The notes below the pieces were generated by a model that saw only the letters and a program-made list of their open reading frames with translations, was not told the origin of the DNA and ran no database searches. Shown piece after piece: positions 8,048-16,799 of a stretch of DNA of 64,000 nucleotides. The position numbers and the translations under genes were made by a program. The stretch comes from Streptomyces sp. HNM0575 (GTDB taxonomy: Bacteria; Actinomycetota; Actinomycetes; Streptomycetales; Streptomycetaceae). The stretch spans positions 372,001 through 436,000 of the forward strand of contig NZ_JAASAG010000006.1 in the NCBI RefSeq assembly GCF_012726265.1, read 5' to 3'. The first letter of the stretch is position 1, and the number at the start of each line of letters is the position of its first letter.

Positions 8048-9484
8048 GTGTTGATCGAGCACGACAGGAACTACATCGACGGCGAGTGGGCGGGCGCCTC
8101 CGACGGCGGCACCCTGGACGTCGTCGATCCCGCGACGGGACAGCCGATCGCCGCGGTGCCGGCCTGCACACGGGCCGACGTCGACCGCGCGGTGTCCGCC
8201 GCCCGCCGGGCCGCCGGCGACTGGTCGCAGACGACCCCCGGCGAGCGGGCGGAGATGCTGCTCGCCCTCGCCGACGCGGTCCTGCGCGACGTGGACGGTT
8301 TCGCCCGCCTGGAGTCGCTGAACGCGGGCAAGCCCATCGGCACCACGGCAGGCGAAGTACGCAGCGCCGCCGACCGGCTCCGGTTCTTCGCCGGCGCGGC
8401 CCGCTGCCTGGAGGGCAGGGCGGCGGGCGAGTACGTCACCGGCTACACCTCGATGACCCGCCGCGAACCCGTCGGGGTCGCCGCGCTCATCACCCCGTGG
8501 AACTACCCGCTGCTGATGGCGGTCACCAAGCTGGGCCCCGCGCTGGCCGCCGGGAACACGGCCGTGCTCAAGCCGTCCGAGCAGACGCCGCTGACCACGC
8601 TGCGGCTCGCCGCGCTCGCTGCGGACATCTTCCCGCCCGGAGTGCTCAACGTCCTCACGGGCGACGGCACTTCGACGGGTGCGCCCCTCGTCGAACACCC
8701 CGGCGTCGACATCGTCTCCCTGACGGGCGACTCCGCCACGGGCAAGGAGGTCGCGCAGGCCGCCGCCCGCACCCTCAAGCGCGTCCATCTCGAACTGGGC
8801 GGCAAGGCACCGGCGCTGGTGCTCGACGACGCCGACCCCGTCCAGGTCGCCTCGGCCCTGCGGTCGAGCGCCTTCTGGAACGCGGGCCAGGATTGCAGCG
8901 CCGCGTCGCGGGTGCTCGTCAGCGCCGGCAGCTACGACCGGGTGCTGGACGAACTCGTCCCCGCCGTCTCCTCCCTGCGGGTCGGCGACCCGCAGGACCC
9001 CGGCACCGAGATGGGCCCCGTGGCCCACCGCGAACACCGCGACCGCGTCATGGGGTTCGTCGACCGTGCCAGGTCCGGGAAGGGCACGTTCCTGACGGGC
9101 GGTACGCCGGTGGACTCCCCGGGTTTCTTCGTGGCCCCCACCGTCCTGTCCGACGTGGACCAGCACAGCGAGATCGTCCAGCGGGAGGTCTTCGGGCCGG
9201 TGATCACGGTGCAGCGCGTCGAGGACGACGAAGCCGCGTACGCGCTGGCCAACGACGTGGTCTACGGGCTCGGCGCGTCCGTCTTCACCCGCGACGTGGG
9301 CAGGGCGATGCAGGCGGCCCGCAAGCTGCGCTTCGGAACCGTGTGGATCAACGACCACGGACCGGTCACCCCCGAGATGCCGTGGGGCGGCTTCAAGGAG
9401 TCCGGATACGGCAAGGAGCGCTCGATCTACTCACTCGAAGAGTTCACCGAGATCAAGCACGTCATGGTCAAGCTGCCTGGCTAG
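8048..9484 (+). CDS. NAD-dependent aldehyde dehydrogenase (betaine-aldehyde dehydrogenase-like)
   Basis: The 478-residue protein is a full-length ALDH: ITPWNYPLLMA cofactor segment (about 146), catalytic Glu in LELGGKAPALV (about 250) and catalytic Cys in NAGQDCSAASR (about 283). The YIDGEW opening and CSAASR sequence resemble the betaine-aldehyde or gamma-aminobutyraldehyde group. The start is GTG 8048 (GAGGCAGG upstream); TTG at 8051 is equally possible. It probably oxidises the aldehyde made by the preceding alcohol dehydrogenase. The 95 bp after it contain short repeats around GCACCCCGTGCACC. Confidence 0.88.
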   Translation: MLIEHDRNYIDGEWAGASDGGTLDVVDPATGQPIAAVPACTRADVDRAVSAARRAAGDWSQTTPGERAEMLLALADAVLRDVDGFARLESLNAGKPIGTTAGEVRSAADRLRFFAGAARCLEGRAAGEYVTGYTSMTRREPVGVAALITPWNYPLLMAVTKLGPALAAGNTAVLKPSEQTPLTTLRLAALAADIFPPGVLNVLTGDGTSTGAPLVEHPGVDIVSLTGDSATGKEVAQAAARTLKRVHLELGGKAPALVLDDADPVQVASALRSSAFWNAGQDCSAASRVLVSAGSYDRVLDELVPAVSSLRVGDPQDPGTEMGPVAHREHRDRVMGFVDRARSGKGTFLTGGTPVDSPGFFVAPTVLSDVDQHSEIVQREVFGPVITVQRVEDDEAAYALANDVVYGLGASVFTRDVGRAMQAARKLRFGTVWINDHGPVTPEMPWGGFKESGYGKERSIYSLEEFTEIKHVMVKLPG

Positions 9485-9578
9485 GCGGCGTACCCCGTCG
9501 CGCACACCGCGCACCCCGTGCACCGTGCACCCCGTGCACCGCGCACCCCGTCAAATACCCACGCAGTGGAGGGATTCC

Positions 9579-10715
9579 ATGCGTACATCACGTTCACTGA
9601 CCGCCGCCGCGGCGGTCGGCCTCTCCCTGGTGTCCGTCGCCGCCTGCGGCTCGCCGGCACCGCCGCCCAAGGAGTCCGGCGGCGCCGCCGCGAAGGCCGC
9701 CTCGCACGAGTCCGCCGCCGACTTCGGCGGGATGGACAAGCTCGTCGCAGCCGCCAAGAAGGAGGGCGCCCTCAACGTCATAGCCCTGCCGCCGGACTGG
9801 GCGAACTACGGCAAGCTCATCAAGGCCTTCGAGAAGAAGTACGGCATCGAGGTCAAGTCCTCCCAGCCGGACGCCAACAGCCAGGACGAGATCAACGCAG
9901 CCAAGCAGCTCAAGGGGCAGGAGCGCGCCCCCGACGTCTTCGACCTCGGCAGCAACGTCGCGGTCGCCAACACCGGGCTGTTCGCCTCGTACAAGGTCAA
10001 GGCATGGAAGGACGTCCCCGACGACGTCAAGCAGGCCGACGGCAAGTGGATCAGCGACTACACCGGCTACATGTCCATCGGCTACGACGCCAGGAAGGTA
10101 CCGGCGCCCAAGTCGCTGAAGGACCTGCTCAAGCCCGCCTACAAGGGCAAGGTCGCGCTCAACGGCGACCCCACTCAGGCCTCGGCGGGCTATCACGGCG
10201 TCGTCATGGCCGCCCTGGAGAACGGCGGCTCGGCCGACGACATCGCGCCCGGCGTGAAGTTCTTCAAGAAGCTCAAGGACTCCGGCAACCTGCTTCCCGT
10301 CGACCCGACCCCGGCCACCATCGCCTCGGGCCAGACCCCGGTCGTCATCGACTGGGACTACCTGAACGTGGCGCAGACCGAGGAGCTGAAGGGCAAGGCC
10401 GACTGGAAGGCCGTCATCCCGAAGAACGCGGTCGTGGGCGCGTACTACCGGCAGGCGGTCAGCAAGGACGCGCCGCACCCCGCGGCAGCCCGCCTCTGGC
10501 AGGAGTTCCTCTACTCGCCCGAGGGCCACAACATCTGGCTCCGCGGCTTCGCACGGCCCGTGCTCGCGGACGTGATGCGCAAGAACGGCACCATCGACGA
10601 GAAGGCCTACGCGAAGCTGCCCTCCGCGTCGGGCAAGCCCGCCCTCCTCACCGAGAAGCAGCTGAAGAAGGGCCAGGACTACCTCCAGGCGCACTGGCAG
10701 AAGGACGTCGGCTGA
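9579..10715 (+). CDS. ABC transporter substrate-binding lipoprotein
   Basis: The 378-residue protein has a lipoprotein signal peptide with twin N-terminal Arg residues and lipobox SVAAC (Cys23), then a type 2 periplasmic-binding fold of the PotD/Fbp/thiamine-like class (KLVAAAKKEGALNVIALP near the mature N-terminus). It is lysine-rich, as extracellular binding proteins here often are. It starts a cassette with two permeases and an ATPase in the same orientation. The ligand is probably the substrate of the upstream oxidation enzymes, but its identity is not readable. Confidence 0.85.
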   Translation: MRTSRSLTAAAAVGLSLVSVAACGSPAPPPKESGGAAAKAASHESAADFGGMDKLVAAAKKEGALNVIALPPDWANYGKLIKAFEKKYGIEVKSSQPDANSQDEINAAKQLKGQERAPDVFDLGSNVAVANTGLFASYKVKAWKDVPDDVKQADGKWISDYTGYMSIGYDARKVPAPKSLKDLLKPAYKGKVALNGDPTQASAGYHGVVMAALENGGSADDIAPGVKFFKKLKDSGNLLPVDPTPATIASGQTPVVIDWDYLNVAQTEELKGKADWKAVIPKNAVVGAYYRQAVSKDAPHPAAARLWQEFLYSPEGHNIWLRGFARPVLADVMRKNGTIDEKAYAKLPSASGKPALLTEKQLKKGQDYLQAHWQKDVG

Positions 10716-10725
10716 GGAGAGACCC

Positions 10726-11658
10726 ATGACGACCAGGACACCGGTCCGCCTTCCGGCTCCGCGGCAGCGCGCCGGTCCGCTCGCCCGCGGCGCCGTCACA
10801 CGGCGGCCGAGGAAGCTGGTCCCGTATCTGGGAGCACTGCCGTTCCTCTGCTACGTCGCCGTCTTCCTGCTGTGGCCCACCTACATCGTCGTCGTCGGCG
10901 CCTTCCAGGACGCCGGCGGGCGGCCCTCCCTGGAGAACGTCACGAAGATCGTGGCGGACGGCGAGTACGTCTCCGCCTTCGCCCGCTCCATCGAACTGTC
11001 CGCCGCCACCGCCCTGGCCGGAGCCCTCCTCGGCGGGCTGCTGGCCTGGGCGGTCGCGGAGGGCAGACCGGAGGGCCTGCTGCGCCGCGCGGTGGTGGCG
11101 GGCTCGGGCGTGCTCGCGCAGTTCGGCGGCGTCATGCTGGCCTTCGCCTTCCTCGCCACCATGGGCTTCAACGGGGCGCTGACGCTCTTCTTCCAGAAGC
11201 AGCTGGGCGTCGACGTCCTGGGCGGCGGCGCCTGGCTCTACGGCTTCGCCGGACTCGTCGTCGTCTACACCTACTTCCAGATCCCGCTGATGCTCATCGT
11301 GTTCCTGCCGGCCCTCGACAGTCTCAAGCCGGAGTGGCGGGAGGCGTCGGACAGCCTGGGCGGCTCCACCTGGTCGTACTGGCGGCACGTCGGCGGCCCC
11401 GTCCTCGCACCCGCCTTCACGGGAGCGGCGCTGCTGCTCTTCGCGAACGCCTTCTCCTCGTTCTCGACGGCCGCCGCCCTGGTGAGTCAGGGCAACCCCA
11501 TCGTGCCGCTCCAGATCCGCACCTATCTGACCAGCGAAGTCGCCCTGGGCCAGGCCAACTTGGGCAAGGCGCTGGCACTCGGGATGGTGGTCGTCGTGGC
11601 CGTCGTCATGTCCCTCTACGCCCTGTTGCAGCGGAGGACCACGAAATGGCTGCGGTGA
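10726..11658 (+). CDS. ABC transporter permease (PotB-like)
   Basis: The 310-residue integral membrane protein has a long hydrophobic first helix (about 28-48) and five further helices. The EAA loop near residues 208-225 (EASDSLGGSTWSYWRHVGGP) is the coupling site for the ATPase. It belongs to the binding-protein-dependent permease family used by polyamine, iron and thiamine importers. It follows the binding-protein gene by 10 bp, with GAGGAGAG as ribosome-binding site, and overlaps the next permease by 13 nt. Confidence 0.85.
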   Translation: MTTRTPVRLPAPRQRAGPLARGAVTRRPRKLVPYLGALPFLCYVAVFLLWPTYIVVVGAFQDAGGRPSLENVTKIVADGEYVSAFARSIELSAATALAGALLGGLLAWAVAEGRPEGLLRRAVVAGSGVLAQFGGVMLAFAFLATMGFNGALTLFFQKQLGVDVLGGGAWLYGFAGLVVVYTYFQIPLMLIVFLPALDSLKPEWREASDSLGGSTWSYWRHVGGPVLAPAFTGAALLLFANAFSSFSTAAALVSQGNPIVPLQIRTYLTSEVALGQANLGKALALGMVVVVAVVMSLYALLQRRTTKWLR

Positions 11659-12467
11659 CCACTCCGGGCGAGCGGCGCGGACACTCGCTGGTGCGCTGGA
11701 CCGTGCTGGTGGCGGTGGGCCTCTACCTGCTGCTGCCGCTGCTGGCGATGCTCGAATTCTCCACGCGGGGACCGGACTCCGGGCGGACACTCGACGCCTG
11801 GAAGGCGATGGGCACCGACTCCGAGCTGCTCGGGGCCATCACCGTCTCCCTCGAACTCGCCCTGCTCAGCGTGGCGGGCGTGCTCGTCCTGCTCGTACCC
11901 ACGATGACCTGGGTGCATCTGAGGGTGCCGCGGCTGCGGCGCCTCATCGAAGCGGTGTGCCTGCTGCCGCTGACGATCCCCGCGATCGTGCTCGTCGTGG
12001 GCCTCGCCCCGATCTACGCCTGGATCAACTACCTGTTCGGGAACTCGGCGCTGACCCTGACGTTCGTCTACATCGTCCTCGTCCTGCCCTACGCGCACCG
12101 CGCGATCGACGCGGGACTGGCCTCGGTCGACATCGTCACGCTCGCCGAGGCCGCGCGCAGCCTGGGCTCCTCGTGGACGCGCGTGCTGCTGCGCATCGTC
12201 GTGCCCAACATCCGGGGAGCCATCACCTCCGCGTCGGTCATCTGCGTCGCCCTGGTGCTGGGCGAGTTCACCATCTCCTCGCTGCTCAACTTCGACACGC
12301 TCCAGGTGGTCATCAACCTGCTGGGCAAGCGCGACGCCGCCGTCTCGGTCGCGGTCTCGTTCGCCGCGCTCGTATTCGCCTTCGTCCTGCTGCTCGTACT
12401 CGCGGGCGCCTCCCGGCGGCACCGCGAGAGCGCACCCCAAGACGCCGTGAAGGGATCGGTCCCGTGA
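11646..12467 (+). CDS. ABC transporter permease (PotC-like)
   Basis: The 273-residue permease has about six membrane helices and an EAA-type loop (EAARSLGSSWTRVLLRIVVP, about 168-187). The ATG at 11646 lies inside the 3' end of the previous permease, with AGCGGAGGA upstream. Its stop overlaps the ATPase GTG start by 4 nt (GTGA). It is the second membrane half of the importer. Confidence 0.85.
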   Translation: MAAVTTPGERRGHSLVRWTVLVAVGLYLLLPLLAMLEFSTRGPDSGRTLDAWKAMGTDSELLGAITVSLELALLSVAGVLVLLVPTMTWVHLRVPRLRRLIEAVCLLPLTIPAIVLVVGLAPIYAWINYLFGNSALTLTFVYIVLVLPYAHRAIDAGLASVDIVTLAEAARSLGSSWTRVLLRIVVPNIRGAITSASVICVALVLGEFTISSLLNFDTLQVVINLLGKRDAAVSVAVSFAALVFAFVLLLVLAGASRRHRESAPQDAVKGSVP

Positions 12468-13594
12468 CCTCACAGACCAGCAACGCCCGGAAAGCAGACG
12501 GCCGGAGGGCCGACGAGAGCTCCGGCGAGGAGTCCGGCGAGAAGTCCGGCCGCTCCGGGGCGCAGGTCCGGCTGGTCGACCTGCGCCGCTCCTACGGACC
12601 CGTGCGCGCACTGGACGGGCTCTCGCTCGATGTCGGCCCCGGCGAATTCGTCGCCCTGCTCGGCCCCTCGGGCTGCGGCAAGACGACGGCCCTGCGGGCG
12701 CTCGCCGGACTCGACACCCTCGACTCCGGGCAGATCCTCGTCGGCGACCGGGACATCACCCATGTCGGCGCCAACCGCCGCGACATGGGCATGGTGTTCC
12801 AGGCGTACAGCCTCTTCCCCAACATGACCGCCCGCGACAACGTCGCCTACGGGCTACAGCTCCGCCGCGTCGGCTCACAGGAGCGACGGCGGCGCGCGGG
12901 CGACCTGCTGGACCTCGTCGGCCTCTCCAGCCACGCCGCCCACTACCCGCACCAGCTCTCCGGCGGCCAGCAGCAGCGCGTCGCCCTGGCCCGCGCGCTG
13001 GCCGTCGAACCGCAGGTGCTGCTCCTCGACGAACCGCTCTCCGCGCTCGACGCCAAGGTGCGCAGCCAGCTGCGCGACGAGATCCGCCGCATCCAGATCG
13101 ACGTCGGCACGACGACGCTGTTCGTGACGCACGACCAGCAGGAGGCGCTCGGTGTGGCCGACAGGGTCGGAGTCATACGCTCCGGCCGCCTCGAACAGGT
13201 CGGCCCGCCCGCCGAGTTGTACGACCGGCCGCGCACGCCCTTCGTCGCCGAGTTCGTCGGCCTCACCAACCGGCTTCACGGAACGGCACAGTCCGGTACG
13301 GCCGAGGTGCTCGGAGTCGGAGTCCCACTGCTGGAGGGATCCACCGGCTCCGGTGCCGTGACGGTGTTCGTACGGCCCGAATCGGTGCAGGTGACACCCG
13401 ACGGGAAGGGGAACGGGAGGGTGCTCACGGCGAGCTTCCTCGGCTCGCAGTCCACCGTCAGGGTCCGGCTCGATGACGACACCACGGTGCTCGCCCAGGT
13501 CTCCAGCGCCGAGCTCGCCCACCTGCCGCCCGGCACGCAGGTACGGGTCACCGTGGCCGCCGCACCGGCTCTCGCGACGCGGGCGGTGCGGTGA
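12464..13594 (+). CDS. ABC transporter ATP-binding protein (PotA/FbpC-like)
   Basis: The 376-residue ATPase has Walker A GPSGCGKTT (about 67), Q-loop MVFQAYSLFPNMTARDN (about 108-124), signature LSGGQQQRVALARAL (about 165), Walker B LLLDEPLSALD (about 185) and H-loop VTHDQQEALG (about 222). The C-terminal third (about 265-376) is a TOBE regulatory domain, as in importer ATPases of the polyamine/iron class. A roughly 35-residue charged low-complexity leader precedes the domain. It ends the catabolic operon. Confidence 0.9.
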   Translation: MTSQTSNARKADGRRADESSGEESGEKSGRSGAQVRLVDLRRSYGPVRALDGLSLDVGPGEFVALLGPSGCGKTTALRALAGLDTLDSGQILVGDRDITHVGANRRDMGMVFQAYSLFPNMTARDNVAYGLQLRRVGSQERRRRAGDLLDLVGLSSHAAHYPHQLSGGQQQRVALARALAVEPQVLLLDEPLSALDAKVRSQLRDEIRRIQIDVGTTTLFVTHDQQEALGVADRVGVIRSGRLEQVGPPAELYDRPRTPFVAEFVGLTNRLHGTAQSGTAEVLGVGVPLLEGSTGSGAVTVFVRPESVQVTPDGKGNGRVLTASFLGSQSTVRVRLDDDTTVLAQVSSAELAHLPPGTQVRVTVAAAPALATRAVR

Positions 13595-13661
13595 GTCTCC
13601 GTTCCCTTTCGGCTCACCGGGCTTCCGGGATCGACCGCCCCCCGGGATCGACCGCGGCCCT

Positions 13662-13727
13662 GGTCCGGCGACCGCGCCACGCCCCCGCGGACGCGCCACG
13701 GTCCGGCGACCGCGCCACGGTCCGGCG
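13662..13727. repeat. Direct repeats between convergent ABC-ATPase and lyase genes
   Basis: A 19-bp unit, GGTCCGGCGACCGCGCCAC, occurs at 13662-13680 and again at 13700-13718, with a partial third copy (GTCCGGCG) from 13720. The 202-bp convergent spacer has no gene I can support and no strong terminator hairpin. Confidence 0.6.
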
Positions 13728-13796
13728 GAGCGTCGAGCGGTGCGGCTGCTCGGCTGCTCGCCCTTCAACTGCCGCCCCGCCCGCGGGAGTCGGCTC

Positions 13797-16400
13797 CTAC
13801 CGCAGCCGGGCCACGAAGCTCCGCCCGTACGCGTGCCGGGTGGTGACCTCGATACGGGTGGCGCCCGGAAGCCGGGTGACGTGCACACCGTCGTCCGCGG
13901 AGACCGGGCGGAGGGAGCGGCCGTGCAGGGTGACGGTCACCTTGTCGCGTTCGGTGGTCGGATCCGCGACGGCGACGGCGGTGATGCCGTCGCCGCCGCG
14001 GCGTACGAGCACCGACGCGGGACCGTCGACGGCGAGCGGCCCGGCGAAGTGGGCGCCCGGCGCGAAGGTGTTGGCGGCGAGCAGCCCCAGGCCGTGGTGA
14101 ACGATCGCCTGGAGGTCCGTGGTGTTGGCGAGGACGGCGGGCGCGCCGTGCGCGTAGCGGCCCAACTGCCGTTCGGTGGCGCCCGGGACCAGGGCGCAGG
14201 CCTGCGCGGTCGCGGGCGTGCCGGGCGGCTGCTCGAAGGCGACGCCGAAGACCTGCTTGGTGATCCGGGTGTCGGGGTTGGAGGCGTTGACGTCCCGGCG
14301 GCTGCGGGTGACGGTGTCGAGCGTGACGGTGGGCCGGGGCCCGCGAGGCGCCCCCGGAGCGTCGAGGAAGACGTAGCCGACGGCTGTCCTCTCGTCGGCG
14401 TTGGCGTAGCGCAGCCAGGCGAGGGGCGCCGTACCGGGGAGCGGCGCCGTACCGGGGCGGCGCAGGCGCGTGCCGTCGCGCAGGCGTCCCGTGACGGTGA
14501 CGGCGTCGGTCTCGGCGGCGATGCGGCTGTCCACCGTCGTGGTCACCGCCCGGCCCGCCGGGTCGTACACGCCTGCCGCCAGCACCACGATCTCCTCGTC
14601 CAGCAGGAACCACGACTTGGTCGCGCGGGCGTTGCGGTAGGCCACGAAGTCGTCCGGAAGCCGCCCGGCCTGCTTGGCCGCCCAGGCGGCGTCGTCGGAC
14701 TGGATCAGCGAGACCGTCCCGTACGCGTCGAGCGTGGCGCCGCCGGAGTGGGAGCCGGTGCCGCACGGGAAATAGACGTAGGTGTTCTGCTTCTCGGACG
14801 ATGCGGTGAATCCGGCGCCGGGGTTGTCGTACCAGTCCTCGCCGTATAGCTCGGGGATCGTCTTGCGGGTCTCCACCGGGGCCGTGACGCCGGCCAGCCG
14901 GTACGGGGAGACGGCCGTGAAGTAGTCGACGCCGAAGGCATGCGTCTGGTCCTGCCCCGACAGATACAGGTAGTGGGTGCCGTCGCCCTGGAACCACGGC
15001 CTGAGGTTCTCGCCGCTCATGTACTCGTACTTGCTGACCCGCCGTGAGCTGCGGGCCAGGGCGAACGCCCAGCCGGGCCGGTGGTGGACGGTGCGGTCCA
15101 TGGCGTTGAACGCCGCCGTGTACGAGGCGTCCTTGAGGTCGCGGGCGGGTATGGAGCCGTCGGCGAGGATGTCGGCGTAGCGGGCTACGGTCACGGGGGA
15201 GACGAACCCGGTCGGGTCCGGTGGCGCCTTCGAGGCCTCGTGGACGAACTTCACATACCCCTTCAGAGCCGGGGCGTCGTCGCCTGAGGAGTGCGCGGCG
15301 AGGTCGGTGACGGCCTCCAGCACGGTGGTCGCGTCGGCGTATCCGCTCTTCTCACGTGACGCCCCGCGGCCCTTGACCGCCTCCATCATCCAGCCCTCGA
15401 AGATCACCGGCGCGAAGCCGTCCACCACCCAGCCCCGCGCCACCCCGGCCAGGTCGCCCTGTGACAGATAGGCCGTGCCGTCCAGGATCTTCAGGGTCTG
15501 TACGACGCGGCTGAGCAACCCCGTGCCGTAGGTGCCGGTGTAGGCGACGGAGGCGTGCTGGATGAAGGAGCCGTCGGCGTAGAAGCCGTCCGTGACACCG
15601 TGCCGCAGGTCGTACGGGTCGATCGTGGCGAGCACGGTGAGCTGGTCGGCGACGGCCTTGCTGACCCGGGCGTCGTCGCCGAGGGCGGCGCCCTGCATGA
15701 TCCGGTCGGTGGTGATGTCGGCGAGGTTGGCGCCGGTGTGGAAGCGGGAGTCGAGGTCGACGTCGCCGTTCTTGCCGTTGCGCAGATAGCCGTCCATCGC
15801 GGCGACGTAGGTGGCGGCCAAGTCCGGTCGGTACTCGGCGAGTTGGTCCCTCAGCAGCACCAGGATCCTGCTCACCTGCTGGGAGATGCCGATCTCCCAG
15901 TTGAACCAGTTGCCGTAGTAGCCCTTCGACTGGTCGCCGTAATAGTGGTCGTAGAGCCAGACCAGACCGTCGATGACGCGCCGCTGGACGGCCTCGTCGC
16001 CGTGCAGCGGGTTGTCGTCCGCGGGCGTGCGGGTGGCGAGCGCGATCTCGTAGAGGTACTGGAAGGACTTCATCAAGTTCGCGTCGCTGGCTCCGAGTTC
16101 GCCGAGGCCCTGGAACAGCTCGCCGTCGCCGGCCGAGTCCATCGCGTCCAGCCGGTCCCGTGCCGTACCGGTGATGGCGGCCACCTTGGCGGCCACCTCG
16201 GGGCGTGCGTCGACCTCGGCGGTGCCCGCCAGGACGGCGACGGTGTTCTCGACGAGCCGGGCGAGGTCTCCCGCCGGATCTGCGGTGGGCTGGCCGTGCG
16301 GGGACGGGGCGGCTGCCGCCCGTGCGCGCAGCGGCTCGGCGAGGACGAGCAGCGCGCTCGCCGGAACCATGGACAGCAGGGCGCGGCGCGACAGCTCCAT
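13797..16400 (-). CDS. Secreted polysaccharide lyase family 8 (hyaluronate/chondroitin/xanthan lyase-like)
   Basis: The 867-residue protein starts with a twin-arginine signal (SRRALL then a hydrophobic stretch ending in an Ala-rich cleavage region, about 1-30), so it is probably exported folded. An N-terminal alpha/alpha toroid carries the PL8 substrate cleft: NWFNWEIG (about 160), HTGANLADI (about 228) and GSFIQHASVAYTGTYG, with the probable catalytic His and Tyr at about 285-296. Beta-sandwich domains follow. The ATG at 16400 is chosen because it begins the Tat signal. PL8 enzymes cleave uronic-acid polysaccharides by beta-elimination; the substrate is uncertain. It is divergent from the flavoprotein at 16800. 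Confidence 0.87.
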   Translation of the reverse strand: MELSRRALLSMVPASALLVLAEPLRARAAAAPSPHGQPTADPAGDLARLVENTVAVLAGTAEVDARPEVAAKVAAITGTARDRLDAMDSAGDGELFQGLGELGASDANLMKSFQYLYEIALATRTPADDNPLHGDEAVQRRVIDGLVWLYDHYYGDQSKGYYGNWFNWEIGISQQVSRILVLLRDQLAEYRPDLAATYVAAMDGYLRNGKNGDVDLDSRFHTGANLADITTDRIMQGAALGDDARVSKAVADQLTVLATIDPYDLRHGVTDGFYADGSFIQHASVAYTGTYGTGLLSRVVQTLKILDGTAYLSQGDLAGVARGWVVDGFAPVIFEGWMMEAVKGRGASREKSGYADATTVLEAVTDLAAHSSGDDAPALKGYVKFVHEASKAPPDPTGFVSPVTVARYADILADGSIPARDLKDASYTAAFNAMDRTVHHRPGWAFALARSSRRVSKYEYMSGENLRPWFQGDGTHYLYLSGQDQTHAFGVDYFTAVSPYRLAGVTAPVETRKTIPELYGEDWYDNPGAGFTASSEKQNTYVYFPCGTGSHSGGATLDAYGTVSLIQSDDAAWAAKQAGRLPDDFVAYRNARATKSWFLLDEEIVVLAAGVYDPAGRAVTTTVDSRIAAETDAVTVTGRLRDGTRLRRPGTAPLPGTAPLAWLRYANADERTAVGYVFLDAPGAPRGPRPTVTLDTVTRSRRDVNASNPDTRITKQVFGVAFEQPPGTPATAQACALVPGATERQLGRYAHGAPAVLANTTDLQAIVHHGLGLLAANTFAPGAHFAGPLAVDGPASVLVRRGGDGITAVAVADPTTERDKVTVTLHGRSLRPVSADDGVHVTRLPGATRIEVTTRHAYGRSFVARLR

Positions 16401-16613
16401 GGAAGGCTCCAACTTTGCGACGTATGCCGGAAAGGCACGCCGTATCCAAGCAACGGGCCCCCGTGGTGTCAACGCGTCAGCACCACCGGCAGGACACCGC
16501 ACAGCGGGATGACCGGTTCCGAACTCGCGGTATCGGCAGGGCACTTGGGGCCGTCCGGAGGCCCCGCGCCCCCACGGCTCCGTCCCTCTCCGCGGGCCCG
16601 ACCCTTGCCATTG

Positions 16614-16630
16614 CTATCGAATATCGATAG
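16614..16630. promoter_or_regulatory. Inverted repeat in the lyase/flavoprotein divergent region
   Basis: CTATCG (16614-16619) and CGATAG (16625-16630) form a 17-bp dyad with an AT-rich centre in the most A/T-rich part of the 400-bp region between the two divergent genes. It has the size of a dimeric repressor site and sits about 170 bp upstream of the flavoprotein start. No cognate regulator gene is adjacent. Confidence 0.4.
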
Positions 16631-16799
16631 ATTCCCATCGTAGTTCGATTGAGGGGGAGGTGTGTGGGGCCTGGTGCGCCGGGAGTCCGGCGACCACCCG
16701 GCGGAAGGCCGGTCCGTACCGGCGCCACACATGAAGTGCCCCGACGACCCGGGCACTTGGACCTTCGGAACGCTACGGCGACGCAGTGGGGAGCAGACG

